From assembly GCA_902787415.1 (NCBI GenBank), contig CADAGG010000007.1, positions 1 to 14,403 of the forward strand: a DNA stretch of 14,403 nucleotides, read 5' to 3'. The position numbers and the translations under genes are program-made. The notes beneath the pieces were generated by a model. It saw nothing but the letters and a program-made list of their open reading frames with translations, did no database searches and was not told where the DNA came from. This DNA comes from a methanogenic archaeon. GTDB lineage: Archaea; Thermoplasmatota; Thermoplasmata; Methanomassiliicoccales; Methanomethylophilaceae. Positions 6,566 to 13,308 of the stretch are shown here, one piece after another (position 1 is the stretch's first letter; each line of letters begins with the position of its first letter).

Positions 6566-7935
6566 TCGCTTCCACCGCTGTTCTGGAACTCTTTGAGGGC
6601 CTCGGGGTCCATGGCGCCGAACTGCTTCTGCATCTTCTTGCGCATCTTCCTGTCCTTTCCGACGGCACCCATCATCTTCTTGCTGTTGTTGTACTGCTTG
6701 AGGAGTTCCTTCACATCGGCGGTGGTCACACCGGCTCCGCGGGCGATCCTCTCGATGCGCTTTCCCTTGATGAGGTTGGGCTCGTCCTTCTCCTGCATGG
6801 TCATGGAGTCCATGATGACCTTGTACTGGTCGAGCCTCGCCTGCGAGGCGTCGAGGTCGATCTTGTCCTCCATCTTGTTCATGCCGGGCAGGAGTCCGAC
6901 CAGTTTCTTGAGGGCACCCATCTTCTTGACGGCCTTCATCTGAGCGTACATGTCGTTGAGGGTGAAGTGGCCGGTCATCATGTTCCTGGCGATGGCCTCC
7001 ATGTCCTCTTCCTCGTCAGCCATCTCCTCCCTGGCGATCTCGACGAGGCTCGCGAGGTCTCCCATTCCGAGCAGACGGGAGATGAACCTGTCGGCGTCGA
7101 AGGCCTCGAGGTCGCGGATGTGCTCGCCCACTCCGAGGAAGACGATCCTCGCGTCGGTGGTGGCGACGGCGGAGAGGGCGCCTCCTCCCTTAGCGGTACC
7201 GTCCATCTTGGTGAGGATGACGCCGGTGACGTCGACCGCCTTGTTGAAGGCGTCAGCCTGGGGTCCCGCCTGCTGACCTACCTGCGAATCGAGGACCAGG
7301 ATCCTCTCCTCGGCGTGTGCTACCTTGGAGATTCCGATGATCTCTTCGATGAGGTCGTCCTCCAGCGCGTGGCGTCCGGAGGTATCGATGATCCTGATCT
7401 TCTTGTCGGCGAACTTCTCGAGTCCGTCCTTCACGATCTTGACGGCGTCCTTCTGTCCGGGCTCGCCGTAGACCTCGGCACCGACCTTGGCGCCGAGCTG
7501 CTTGAGCTGGTCGAGAGCCGCGGGCCTGTAGACGTCGGCCCCGATGAGTCCGACGCTGAATCCCTTCTTGATGAAGTAGTTGGCGAGCTTTCCCGCGGAG
7601 GTGGTCTTACCCTGACCGTATAAACCGACAAGCATGATGGTCTGGGGCTTCAGCGCGATGGGCTCTCCGTTCTTCAGGAGATTCACGAGCTCCTCGTAGA
7701 TGATACGGGTTACGTGCTGCTTGGCGGACTTGCCGGCGGCAGGCTTCTCGTTGAGGGAGCGTGTCTTGACATTGTTGGTGAGTTTGAGGACGAGCTGAAC
7801 GTTTACATCCGCCTGGAGCAGTGCACGCTGCAGCTCTTTGCACACATCTTTGATGAGGTTCTCGTCGATGGCCGCAGAACTGTTGATGCGGTCAAGAACG
7901 CCTCTGAGGGATTTTCCCAATCCGTCTAGGACCAT
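6562..7935 (-). CDS. srp54: Signal recognition particle GTPase SRP54
   Basis: GTPase of the signal recognition particle, which binds signal sequences and 7S RNA and delivers ribosomes to the membrane receptor FtsY. 457 residues, usual length. N domain 1-90; G domain with P-loop GLYGQGKT (104-111), DVYRPAALDQL (134-144), DTSGR (184-188) and TKMDG (242-246); the FDADRFISRLLGMGD linker (279-293); then a Met-rich M domain to the end, including IKGKRIERIARGAG. Two G-motif residues differ from the form I know best (GxQGxGKTT and DTAGR): Tyr-Gly-Gln in the P-loop and Ser in G3. GTGAG lies seven bases before the ATG, supporting the start. It is the first gene of the seven-gene minus-strand run and faces the 503-base gene-free region. 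Confidence 0.97.
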   Translation of the reverse strand: MVLDGLGKSLRGVLDRINSSAAIDENLIKDVCKELQRALLQADVNVQLVLKLTNNVKTRSLNEKPAAGKSAKQHVTRIIYEELVNLLKNGEPIALKPQTIMLVGLYGQGKTTSAGKLANYFIKKGFSVGLIGADVYRPAALDQLKQLGAKVGAEVYGEPGQKDAVKIVKDGLEKFADKKIRIIDTSGRHALEDDLIEEIIGISKVAHAEERILVLDSQVGQQAGPQADAFNKAVDVTGVILTKMDGTAKGGGALSAVATTDARIVFLGVGEHIRDLEAFDADRFISRLLGMGDLASLVEIAREEMADEEEDMEAIARNMMTGHFTLNDMYAQMKAVKKMGALKKLVGLLPGMNKMEDKIDLDASQARLDQYKVIMDSMTMQEKDEPNLIKGKRIERIARGAGVTTADVKELLKQYNNSKKMMGAVGKDRKMRKKMQKQFGAMDPEALKEFQNSGGSE

Positions 7936-8052
7936 TTAATCGCTCACGTATGCGCGTGACTGTTATTAAAGTGATTGATGCAGAGAAACACAGGAACCTG
8001 CCAGATGGGGGTCGGAAAAGGATCGGAGAATAACGTACCGTCCTGCATCTAA

Positions 8053-8124
8053 GAGTGCAAAAATTGAGGGAACAGACCAGTAGGTCAGAAGGGATGGGAT
8101 GCACTCAACGAACTGATTGTTCCC
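8053..8124 (-). promoter_or_regulatory. Candidate structured leader of the srp54 operon (crossing inverted repeats plus T-tract)
   Basis: Two perfect 7-bp inverted repeats lie in crossing order. GGGAACA (8068-8074) pairs with TGTTCCC (8118-8124). GAGTGCA (8053-8059) pairs with TGCACTC (8100-8106). A small perfect hairpin, GACC-AGTA-GGTC, is at 8075-8086. Read on the minus strand, the first pair closes just before TCAATTTTT, as a terminator would, while the second pair begins at the end of that T-tract. The arrangement allows either a pseudoknot or a terminator/antiterminator switch. No other function is visible in 7936-8160. An AT-rich box at 8172-8181 could also read in the minus direction and start this leader near 8150, which is inference. 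Confidence 0.4.
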
Positions 8125-8172
8125 TACGGAGACTTGATTAATCTCAGAGGTATTAATACTTTGACACATCGC

Positions 8173-8180
8173 TTTATATA
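8173..8180 (+). promoter_or_regulatory. Archaeal TATA box
   Basis: TTTATATA preceded by C matches the archaeal TATA-box consensus. It is followed 25-30 bases later by the base of the first RNA stem described at 8205. The palindromes GATTAATC (8136-8143) and GTATTAATAC (8150-8159) lie just upstream, where a regulator could bind. No protein gene follows on the plus strand. Confidence 0.6.
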
Positions 8181-8204
8181 CTGCGAAATCCGCAGCCGTT
8201 TTTC

Positions 8205-8417
8205 ACACCGTTGGAAGATTCCGAGTGTAATTCATACGAATTATCTGTCTGGGTAATGGCCTCGGAGGCCTTCCGGAACGGATCCGCAGGCATGCCGTAA
8301 ACAAACTGCCCCGGCATATCGGAGCACACGCAAAACGGATGTCTGGCACAATAGGAATGAAGTGCCTAACGGACGAAGGATGAAGGTAAAAGTTGGACCC
8401 TCCCCGAAGGGAGGGTA
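8205..8417 (+). ncRNA. Candidate structured non-coding RNA, family not recognised
   Basis: The stretch folds into stems that abut with almost no gap. Stem I pairs CCGTT/AACGG (8208-8212 with 8277-8281) and GGAA/TTCC (8213-8216 with 8271-8274), and encloses two perfect hairpins: TAATTC-ATAC-GAATTA (8228-8243) and GGCCT-CGG-AGGCC (8258-8270). Stem II pairs ATCCG (8282-8286) with CGGAT (8336-8340) and encloses ATGCCG/CGGCAT (8292-8297 with 8312-8317). Stem III pairs GTCTG/CGGAC and GCAC/GTGC (8341-8374). A terminator-like hairpin ends it. With the TATA box at the right distance and no credible open reading frame, a stable RNA of about 210 bases is the simplest reading. I see no RNase P, SRP RNA or tRNA signature sequences. 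Ends are approximate; pairing was worked out by eye, not by energy calculation. Confidence 0.5.
8397..8416 (+). terminator. Perfect 8-bp hairpin between convergent transcripts
   Basis: ACCCTCCC, loop CGAA, GGGAGGGT. It sits 22 bases beyond the stop of the coiled-coil gene on the minus strand and at the end of the candidate RNA on the plus strand, so it could end transcription from both sides. There is no clear T-tract after it on either strand, so it may instead be a 3'-end stabilising stem. Confidence 0.5.
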
Positions 8418-8438
8418 ATGGATTTGTTTCCGAACGGA

Positions 8439-9440
8439 TCAGAGGTATCCGGACTTCTGCAGAAGCATGAGGTCCTCGGTGCTGAGTTTCTCTCCGGCCT
8501 TGAACTTGTCGAAGATCTCCTTGGCTTCCTGCTTGGACTGTGCGTCTGCGCGCTTCTTCTTGGCGGCAGTCTTCTTGTTCTTGATGCCGTCAGCGGATTT
8601 GCTGATCTCGTGGACAGACTTGATCTGCTCGATGTGGAGCCTGTGCTCCTCGTCGGCGGCCTGCTTGCACTCGACGAACTTGGCCTGTGCAGCGTCTGCC
8701 TCCTTCCTGATGGCGTCGGCCTTCTGGTAGAGGGTCAGCATGTTGTCGTGAGCGGACTGAGCCTGCTCGGCGGCCTCGGCGACTGCCCTGTGGGCCTCCT
8801 CTGCCTTTGCCTTTGCCTCGCGGAGCTGTGCGACCAGGTCCTTGATGGTCTCGTCGCCTTCCTCGACCTTCTCCTTCTCCCTGATCTGCTTGGCGAGATC
8901 GGAGATGGCCTTGACGAGCGCCTTCTCCTTGTCGGGGGACATGGAGGTGGTCTGCTGCTGGAACTCCATCCTCTCGAGGTCCTTCTTCATCTGACCGAGG
9001 GAGACCTCGTTGGAGTCCTCCTTCTTCTCGGGCCTGAGCTCGTTGATCTTAGCACGGATCTCAGAGACCTTGGTGTTCCACTCGTCCCTGACTACCTTGG
9101 CATCCCTAACCTTCTGGTTGTACTGGTTACGGGTCTCTCTGGCTTTTCCAGCCTCGTCGACAAGCTCGCGGACCTGGACATTGAGGGCGTCCCTCTTTGC
9201 CTTCCACTCTTTGGTCTGAGCGTTGAGCTCGTCCCTGCGCTGCTTGTGCTTCTCCGCGTCGCTGTTGAGAACGGTGCGCTGTGCCTCGAGATCCTCGAGC
9301 TGTGCCTTCTCCTCTTCGGTAGGCTCGGCGACCTCTTCGGTCTCCTCAACCTGCTCGACGGGCTGCTGCTCCTCGATCTGCTCGACTGCGACGTTCTCTT
9401 CCTGAGATTCTGCCTGGGTAATTTCTTCGGTGCTAACCAT
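8439..9440 (-). CDS. Long coiled-coil protein, COG1340-like
   Basis: 333 residues, almost wholly helical and charged, no catalytic motif, no signal peptide or membrane segment. Residues 1-50 are acidic and Glu/Gln/Val-rich, probably disordered. From about 50 to 130 a repeated R-D-x-L/W-N unit appears: RRDELNAQTKE, KRDALNVQVRE, TRNQYNQKVRD, VRDEWNTKVSE. This periodic pattern is typical of the archaeal coiled-coil family COG1340. A second coiled coil runs from about 155 to 300, and the C-terminal FDKFKAGEKLSTEDLMLLQKSGYL region looks like the family's conserved tail. Role unknown; such proteins are presumed structural or chaperone-like. It is a single gene with its own likely promoter and leader, convergent with the candidate RNA. 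The ribosome binding site before the ATG is weak. Confidence 0.8.
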   Translation of the reverse strand: MVSTEEITQAESQEENVAVEQIEEQQPVEQVEETEEVAEPTEEEKAQLEDLEAQRTVLNSDAEKHKQRRDELNAQTKEWKAKRDALNVQVRELVDEAGKARETRNQYNQKVRDAKVVRDEWNTKVSEIRAKINELRPEKKEDSNEVSLGQMKKDLERMEFQQQTTSMSPDKEKALVKAISDLAKQIREKEKVEEGDETIKDLVAQLREAKAKAEEAHRAVAEAAEQAQSAHDNMLTLYQKADAIRKEADAAQAKFVECKQAADEEHRLHIEQIKSVHEISKSADGIKNKKTAAKKKRADAQSKQEAKEIFDKFKAGEKLSTEDLMLLQKSGYL

Positions 9441-9467
9441 AAAAGTTCAACTCATTTGTTCGTTTTT

Positions 9468-9490
9468 GACCATCATTCTGAAGGATGGTC
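9468..9490 (-). promoter_or_regulatory. Hairpin in the leader of the coiled-coil gene
   Basis: A perfect 7-bp inverted repeat, GACCATC and GATGGTC, with a 9-base loop, lies 28 bases before the start codon. A TATA-like TATTATAAAG on the minus strand (9518-9527) would place the transcription start near 9500, so the hairpin would be in the 5' untranslated region or act as an operator. Not followed by a T-tract in the minus direction. Confidence 0.35.
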
Positions 9491-9586
9491 CACTTCAAAG
9501 TCCCCTAACGGTCAATCCTTTATAATACTTCGTAGAGTGAGTGATGAAAATTGCGACAGAACTGCCGGTATGTACCGCTCCGGGAC

Positions 9587-11428
9587 TCAGCTGCAGTTCT
9601 CGAACTGGCTGCTGTAGAGCTCGTAGTAATAGCCGCCCTTGGCCAGGAGCTCCTCGTGGGTGCCGGTCTCCACCAGCTTGCCGTCCCTCATGACGATGAT
9701 CTTGTCGCAGTTGCGGATGGTACTGAGGCGGTGGGCGATGAGGAACGAGGTCCTGCCGCCGGTCATGCGCTCGACCGCTGCCTGTATGTGCTTCTCGGTG
9801 CGGGTGTCCACCGAGCTGGTGGCCTCGTCGAAGATGATCATGGGCGCGCTGTGGAGCATCGCCCTGGCGATGGAGATCTGCTGCTTCTGTCCCGCCGAGA
9901 GGCCGGACCTCTCGCCGACCGGGGTGTCGTATCCCTGCGGGAGGCTCTCGATGAACTCGTGGATGCCCACCGCGCGGCAGGCCTCTATCATCCTCTCCTC
10001 GGTGAGGCCGGGGCTGGTGAACATGAGGTTCTCCCTGATGGTACCTTCGAAGACCCAGGCATCCTGAAGCACCATCGAGAACAGGGAGTGGACCTGGTCC
10101 CTCCTGAGGTCCTTCACGGACACCCCGTCGATGAGGATGTCGCCGCTGTCGACCTCGTAGAACCTCATCAGGAGGTTCACGAGGGTGGTCTTTCCGGCGC
10201 CGGTGGGTCCAACGATGGCGACCTTCTCTCCCGGCTCCACCCTGAAGGAGAAGTCATGGATGACCTCGGTGCCCTCGATGTAGCTGAAGCACACGTCCCT
10301 GAACTCCACCGCTCCCCTGGTGTTACCGGTATCCAGGTCCTTCCCGGACTCGTCCTCCATCTCGGGCGCGTCGAGCAGCTCGAACAGACGCTCGGTGGAT
10401 GCGGCGAGGGCCTGCATTCCCGCGAAGGCGTCCGCCAGCATCATGAGGGGGTGGCTGAACATCCTGACGTAGAGGATGAAGGCAATGATCACTCCGTAGG
10501 TGATCTCGCCGTTCAGGACCATCATGGAACCTATCACGCAGACCAGCACGTACCCGAGGTTGCCGATGAAGGCCATGGTCTGGGGGATGGTGCTGGTGAT
10601 GAACCTCGACTTGTAGGCTACGCGGTAGAGCTCGTCGTTGGTGGCGCTGAACTCCCTGATCGCTGCCTCCCTGTTGCCGTAGGCCCTGACGATGGCGTGG
10701 CCGTAGTAGTTCTCCTCCACCTGGCCGTTGATGGCTCCCAGATAACGGGACTGCGCCCTGAAGAATCCCTGGGTGCGGCGGAGGACCACCCTGGTCATCG
10801 CAAATCCCACGATGGGAGGAATCACGGTGATGACAGCCAGCAGGGGGCAGGTCCACACCATCATGATGATGCATCCGATGATGGTGGTGAGGGCGGAGAA
10901 CAGGAAGCTGAAGGACAGGCCGCACTGGTGGCCGACGGTGTCGGCGTCGTTGGTGAGCCTGCTCATGATGTCGCCGGTGCTGCTGTTGTCGTAGTAGTTC
11001 AGCGGGAGCCTGTTGATCTTGTGGGCAAGGTCGATACGGAACAGGTTGGCGACGCGCTCCGAGGTGGCGGGGATTATGTAGTGCTCCAAAGCGTTGAATA
11101 TCATGCCCACGACATAGATCGTGAGGGCGATGAGCGATAGACCCAGCACCGTGTCCATGTCCAATGAGTCTGCCACGATGCCGTCGTAGATGCGGTCGGA
11201 TATCTCCCTGATGTACTGGGGTCCGATGGTGGACAGGAGGGAACCTATCATGGTGCAGAGGACTCCGATCATGATGGCCCATCTGTACTTCCCGATGTAG
11301 CCGAACAGCCTCTTCACGGGAGGCCAGATGTTGTGGGCGGAGACGCCTTTCGACCAGTAGCTCCCGCTGAGCTGGGGGCCGTGGTCGCCGCCGGGACTGA
11401 GCTTGCCTCCCTTGGGTGCCTCGGTCAT
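9587..11428 (-). CDS. ABC exporter half-transporter with consensus Walker B (permease-ATPase fusion)
   Basis: 613 residues: a type IV (type I exporter) transmembrane domain of six segments (about 48-340), then a nucleotide-binding domain. Walker A is GPTGAGKT (407-414), the Q-loop is in VLQDAWVFEGT, the signature is LSAGQ (510-514, Ala replacing the usual Gly), Walker B is MIIFDEATSSVD with catalytic Glu535, and the switch His is 566. It retains the Glu and His needed for hydrolysis. The gene starts in an ATGA overlap with the neighbouring half-transporter, so the two very probably form a heterodimer that exports drugs, lipids or peptides; the substrate is unknown. A Gly/Ser-rich hydrophilic tail of about 35 residues precedes the membrane domain. 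Downstream a weak CGGT-ACAT-ACCG hairpin and a T4 run are the only terminator-like features. Confidence 0.93.
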   Translation of the reverse strand: MTEAPKGGKLSPGGDHGPQLSGSYWSKGVSAHNIWPPVKRLFGYIGKYRWAIMIGVLCTMIGSLLSTIGPQYIREISDRIYDGIVADSLDMDTVLGLSLIALTIYVVGMIFNALEHYIIPATSERVANLFRIDLAHKINRLPLNYYDNSSTGDIMSRLTNDADTVGHQCGLSFSFLFSALTTIIGCIIMMVWTCPLLAVITVIPPIVGFAMTRVVLRRTQGFFRAQSRYLGAINGQVEENYYGHAIVRAYGNREAAIREFSATNDELYRVAYKSRFITSTIPQTMAFIGNLGYVLVCVIGSMMVLNGEITYGVIIAFILYVRMFSHPLMMLADAFAGMQALAASTERLFELLDAPEMEDESGKDLDTGNTRGAVEFRDVCFSYIEGTEVIHDFSFRVEPGEKVAIVGPTGAGKTTLVNLLMRFYEVDSGDILIDGVSVKDLRRDQVHSLFSMVLQDAWVFEGTIRENLMFTSPGLTEERMIEACRAVGIHEFIESLPQGYDTPVGERSGLSAGQKQQISIARAMLHSAPMIIFDEATSSVDTRTEKHIQAAVERMTGGRTSFLIAHRLSTIRNCDKIIVMRDGKLVETGTHEELLAKGGYYYELYSSQFENCS

Positions 11429-13164
11429 AGCAGTTCCTCCTCGGTGAGCTGCGAGCGTGCGATCTCCCTGTACAGCGGGCAGGACTCCATCAGCTGGCGG
11501 TGCTTCCCCCTGCCGACTATCCTGCCCTCGTCCAGGACCAGGATCTCGTCCGCGTCGCGGATGGTCCCTATCCTCTGGGCCACGATTATCACCGTGCTGC
11601 CCTCGGTCTCCCTGCGGAGCGCCTCCCTGAGGGCCTTGTCGGTCTTGTAGTCGAGGGCGGAGAACGAATCGTCCAGGATGTAGATTTCCGGGTCCCTGCA
11701 GACCGCCCTCGCGATGGCGATCCTCTGCTTCTGACCGCCGGAGAGGTTCTTCCCCTTCTGCGAGATGTGGGATTCCTCCTGCTCGGGCAGGGCGGCCACG
11801 AAGTCCTCGGCCTGGGCCACGGCAAGGGCCCGCCTGACGTCCTCGATAGTGCGTCCTTCCGAACCGTCGCCGTAGTTGACGTTCATGGTGACCGAGCCGG
11901 AGAAGATGATGGCGTTCTGCGGGACGTAGCCGATCCTGTCGTGCAGGGACTGCTGCACGAAGTCCCTCACATCCACCCCGTCGACCATTACGGAACCGGT
12001 GTCTGGGTCATGGAATCTGAGCATGAGGTCCACCAGGGTGGTCTTGCCCGAACCGGTGGATCCTATGATGGCCACCGTGCTGCCCTTCTCCACCCTGAAG
12101 GAGATGTCCTCCAGGGCCTTCCTGCCGCTTCCGGGATAGCTGAAGGACACGTCCCTGAACTCCACGGTACCCTTCTCCTTCCCCTCGGTGATGGTACCGT
12201 CGGCCACGGAGGGGACGGTCTCGATGACCTCCCTGATACGGGCGTAGCTGACCCTGGCGCGGGGCACCATGCGCATGACGCCGAACACCAGCAGGACCGA
12301 GGTGAGGACCATCGTCGCGTAGGAGGTGAACACGATCATGTCGGAGTACTTCAGGAACCTGGCCTCCTGGCCGGTGATGCCCATGATGAGCCCTGCCCCG
12401 ATCCAGTAGATGCCCACGGTCACGAAGTTGGACATGGCGAGCGCCACGGGGTAGCTGGGGGCCATGATCTTGATGGCGGAGACGTTGTTATCTAGCAGCT
12501 CCCGGCTGGAGCGGTCGAACCTCTCCTCCTGGTGGTCCTCCGCGTTGTAGGCGCGGATGACCCTGATGCCGTCGAGGTTCTCGCGGGTGTTGCGGTTGAC
12601 GGCGTCGGTGAACCACTGCACCTTGCGGTACCTGATGCCAGCGAAGTGCAGGGTGGCGAACATCATGACGGCGAGGATGGCCATACCGCCCGCGGTGACC
12701 GCGGTCCACTCCATTGACGAATGGGAGATCTTGATGAGTCCCCAGACGGCGATGATCGGTGCTTTGATGACTGCCTGCAGGCCCCTGGCGATGAAGTTCT
12801 GCACCTGGGTGACATCGTTGGTGGAACGGGTGATGAGGCTGGCGGCGGTGAAGCGGCTGATGTCCTCCACGGAAAGGGACTGCACGGTCTCGAACTCCAT
12901 CAGGCGCATGTTCCTTCCGGCGAGGGCGGACACGTTGGCTAGTACGAAACCAGCCGCGAAGGACACCAGCAGGCTTCCGAAGGCCAGGATGAGCATCTCC
13001 GTGCCCTTCTGCATGACGACATCGGAATGGTTGAGAACGATGTGGTCGGTGATCTCCCCCATATATTCGGGGATCTTCAGGTCCATCCAGACCTGGATGA
13101 GGATTAGCACGACCGCGACGGCGATGAGAGAAATGCCGCGCCTGCCGAGTACCCTTGCTATCAC
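11425..13164 (-). CDS. ABC exporter half-transporter with degenerate nucleotide site (permease-ATPase fusion)
   Basis: 579 residues from the GTG at 13164. Six-segment exporter domain (about 10-300), then a nucleotide-binding domain: Walker A GSTGSGKT (368-375), signature LSGGQ (474-478), Walker B IYILDDSFSALD with Asp499 where the catalytic Glu is expected, and Gln530 where the switch His is expected (VIIVAQRIGTI). This is the pattern of the degenerate subunit of heterodimeric exporters such as TM287/288. The start is chosen because GGTGA lies five bases before GTG 13164; GTG 13173 (3 residues longer) and TTG 13191 lack such a site. The open frame continues much further upstream, but that part runs through AT-rich promoter-like DNA and the neighbouring gene's terminator, and looks non-coding. 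First gene of the exporter pair. Confidence 0.92.
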   Translation of the reverse strand: MIARVLGRRGISLIAVAVVLILIQVWMDLKIPEYMGEITDHIVLNHSDVVMQKGTEMLILAFGSLLVSFAAGFVLANVSALAGRNMRLMEFETVQSLSVEDISRFTAASLITRSTNDVTQVQNFIARGLQAVIKAPIIAVWGLIKISHSSMEWTAVTAGGMAILAVMMFATLHFAGIRYRKVQWFTDAVNRNTRENLDGIRVIRAYNAEDHQEERFDRSSRELLDNNVSAIKIMAPSYPVALAMSNFVTVGIYWIGAGLIMGITGQEARFLKYSDMIVFTSYATMVLTSVLLVFGVMRMVPRARVSYARIREVIETVPSVADGTITEGKEKGTVEFRDVSFSYPGSGRKALEDISFRVEKGSTVAIIGSTGSGKTTLVDLMLRFHDPDTGSVMVDGVDVRDFVQQSLHDRIGYVPQNAIIFSGSVTMNVNYGDGSEGRTIEDVRRALAVAQAEDFVAALPEQEESHISQKGKNLSGGQKQRIAIARAVCRDPEIYILDDSFSALDYKTDKALREALRRETEGSTVIIVAQRIGTIRDADEILVLDEGRIVGRGKHRQLMESCPLYREIARSQLTEEELL

Positions 13165-13250
13165 TGTCCTCACCCAACCTATATCGTTCAACCAAAGAAG
13201 ATTGACAAGATGGTATATTGGTGGGGACTTAAAAACTACTCCAAAGTTGG

Positions 13251-13260
13251 ATTTATAAAA
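13251..13260 (-). promoter_or_regulatory. TATA-like promoter element of the exporter operon
   Basis: TTTTATAAAT on the minus strand in an AT-rich patch (13195-13275) between the importer ATPase gene and the exporter gene. It would set the transcription start near 13230 and give a leader of about 65 bases. A second AT run, TTTTTAAG at 13229-13236, is an alternative. Confidence 0.4.
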
Positions 13261-13281
13261 TAATTGGAAAAAGTTTGAGGG

Positions 13282-13308
13282 GCAGAACGTCACTCCATGA
13301 CGTTCTGC
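13282..13308 (-). terminator. Terminator hairpin built around the importer ATPase stop codon
   Basis: Perfect 11-bp inverted repeat, GCAGAACGTCA and TGACGTTCTGC, with a 5-base loop. On the minus strand the TGA stop of the ATPase gene is the start of the second arm. CTCAAACTTTTT follows, giving a T5 run about 9 bases after the stem. It separates the importer operon from the exporter promoter. Confidence 0.7.

Noticed and set aside
7892..8169. Two minus-strand open frames of 67-70 codons in the gene-free region
   Set aside because: No recognisable protein features and no ribosome binding sites seen; inverted repeats explain the region better.
8257..8301. 14-codon plus-strand open frame inside the candidate RNA
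   Set aside because: No ribosome binding site and it cuts through two stems; chance is enough to explain it.
8205..8417. SRP (7S) RNA, RNase P RNA or tRNA as identity of the structured region
   Set aside because: The GGAA-tetraloop helix 8 surroundings, the RNase P GGAAAGUCC and ACAGAA blocks, and a tRNA T-arm were all looked for and not found; the length is also short for 7S RNA.
8418..9617. 399-codon Leu-rich open frame on the plus strand
   Set aside because: Antisense of the coiled-coil gene: Glu and Lys codons read backwards give Leu and Phe, mimicking a membrane protein.
9551..11140. 529-codon open frame on the plus strand opposite the exporter gene
   Set aside because: Antisense shadow rich in His, Gly, Asp and Val; the minus strand has all ABC exporter motifs.
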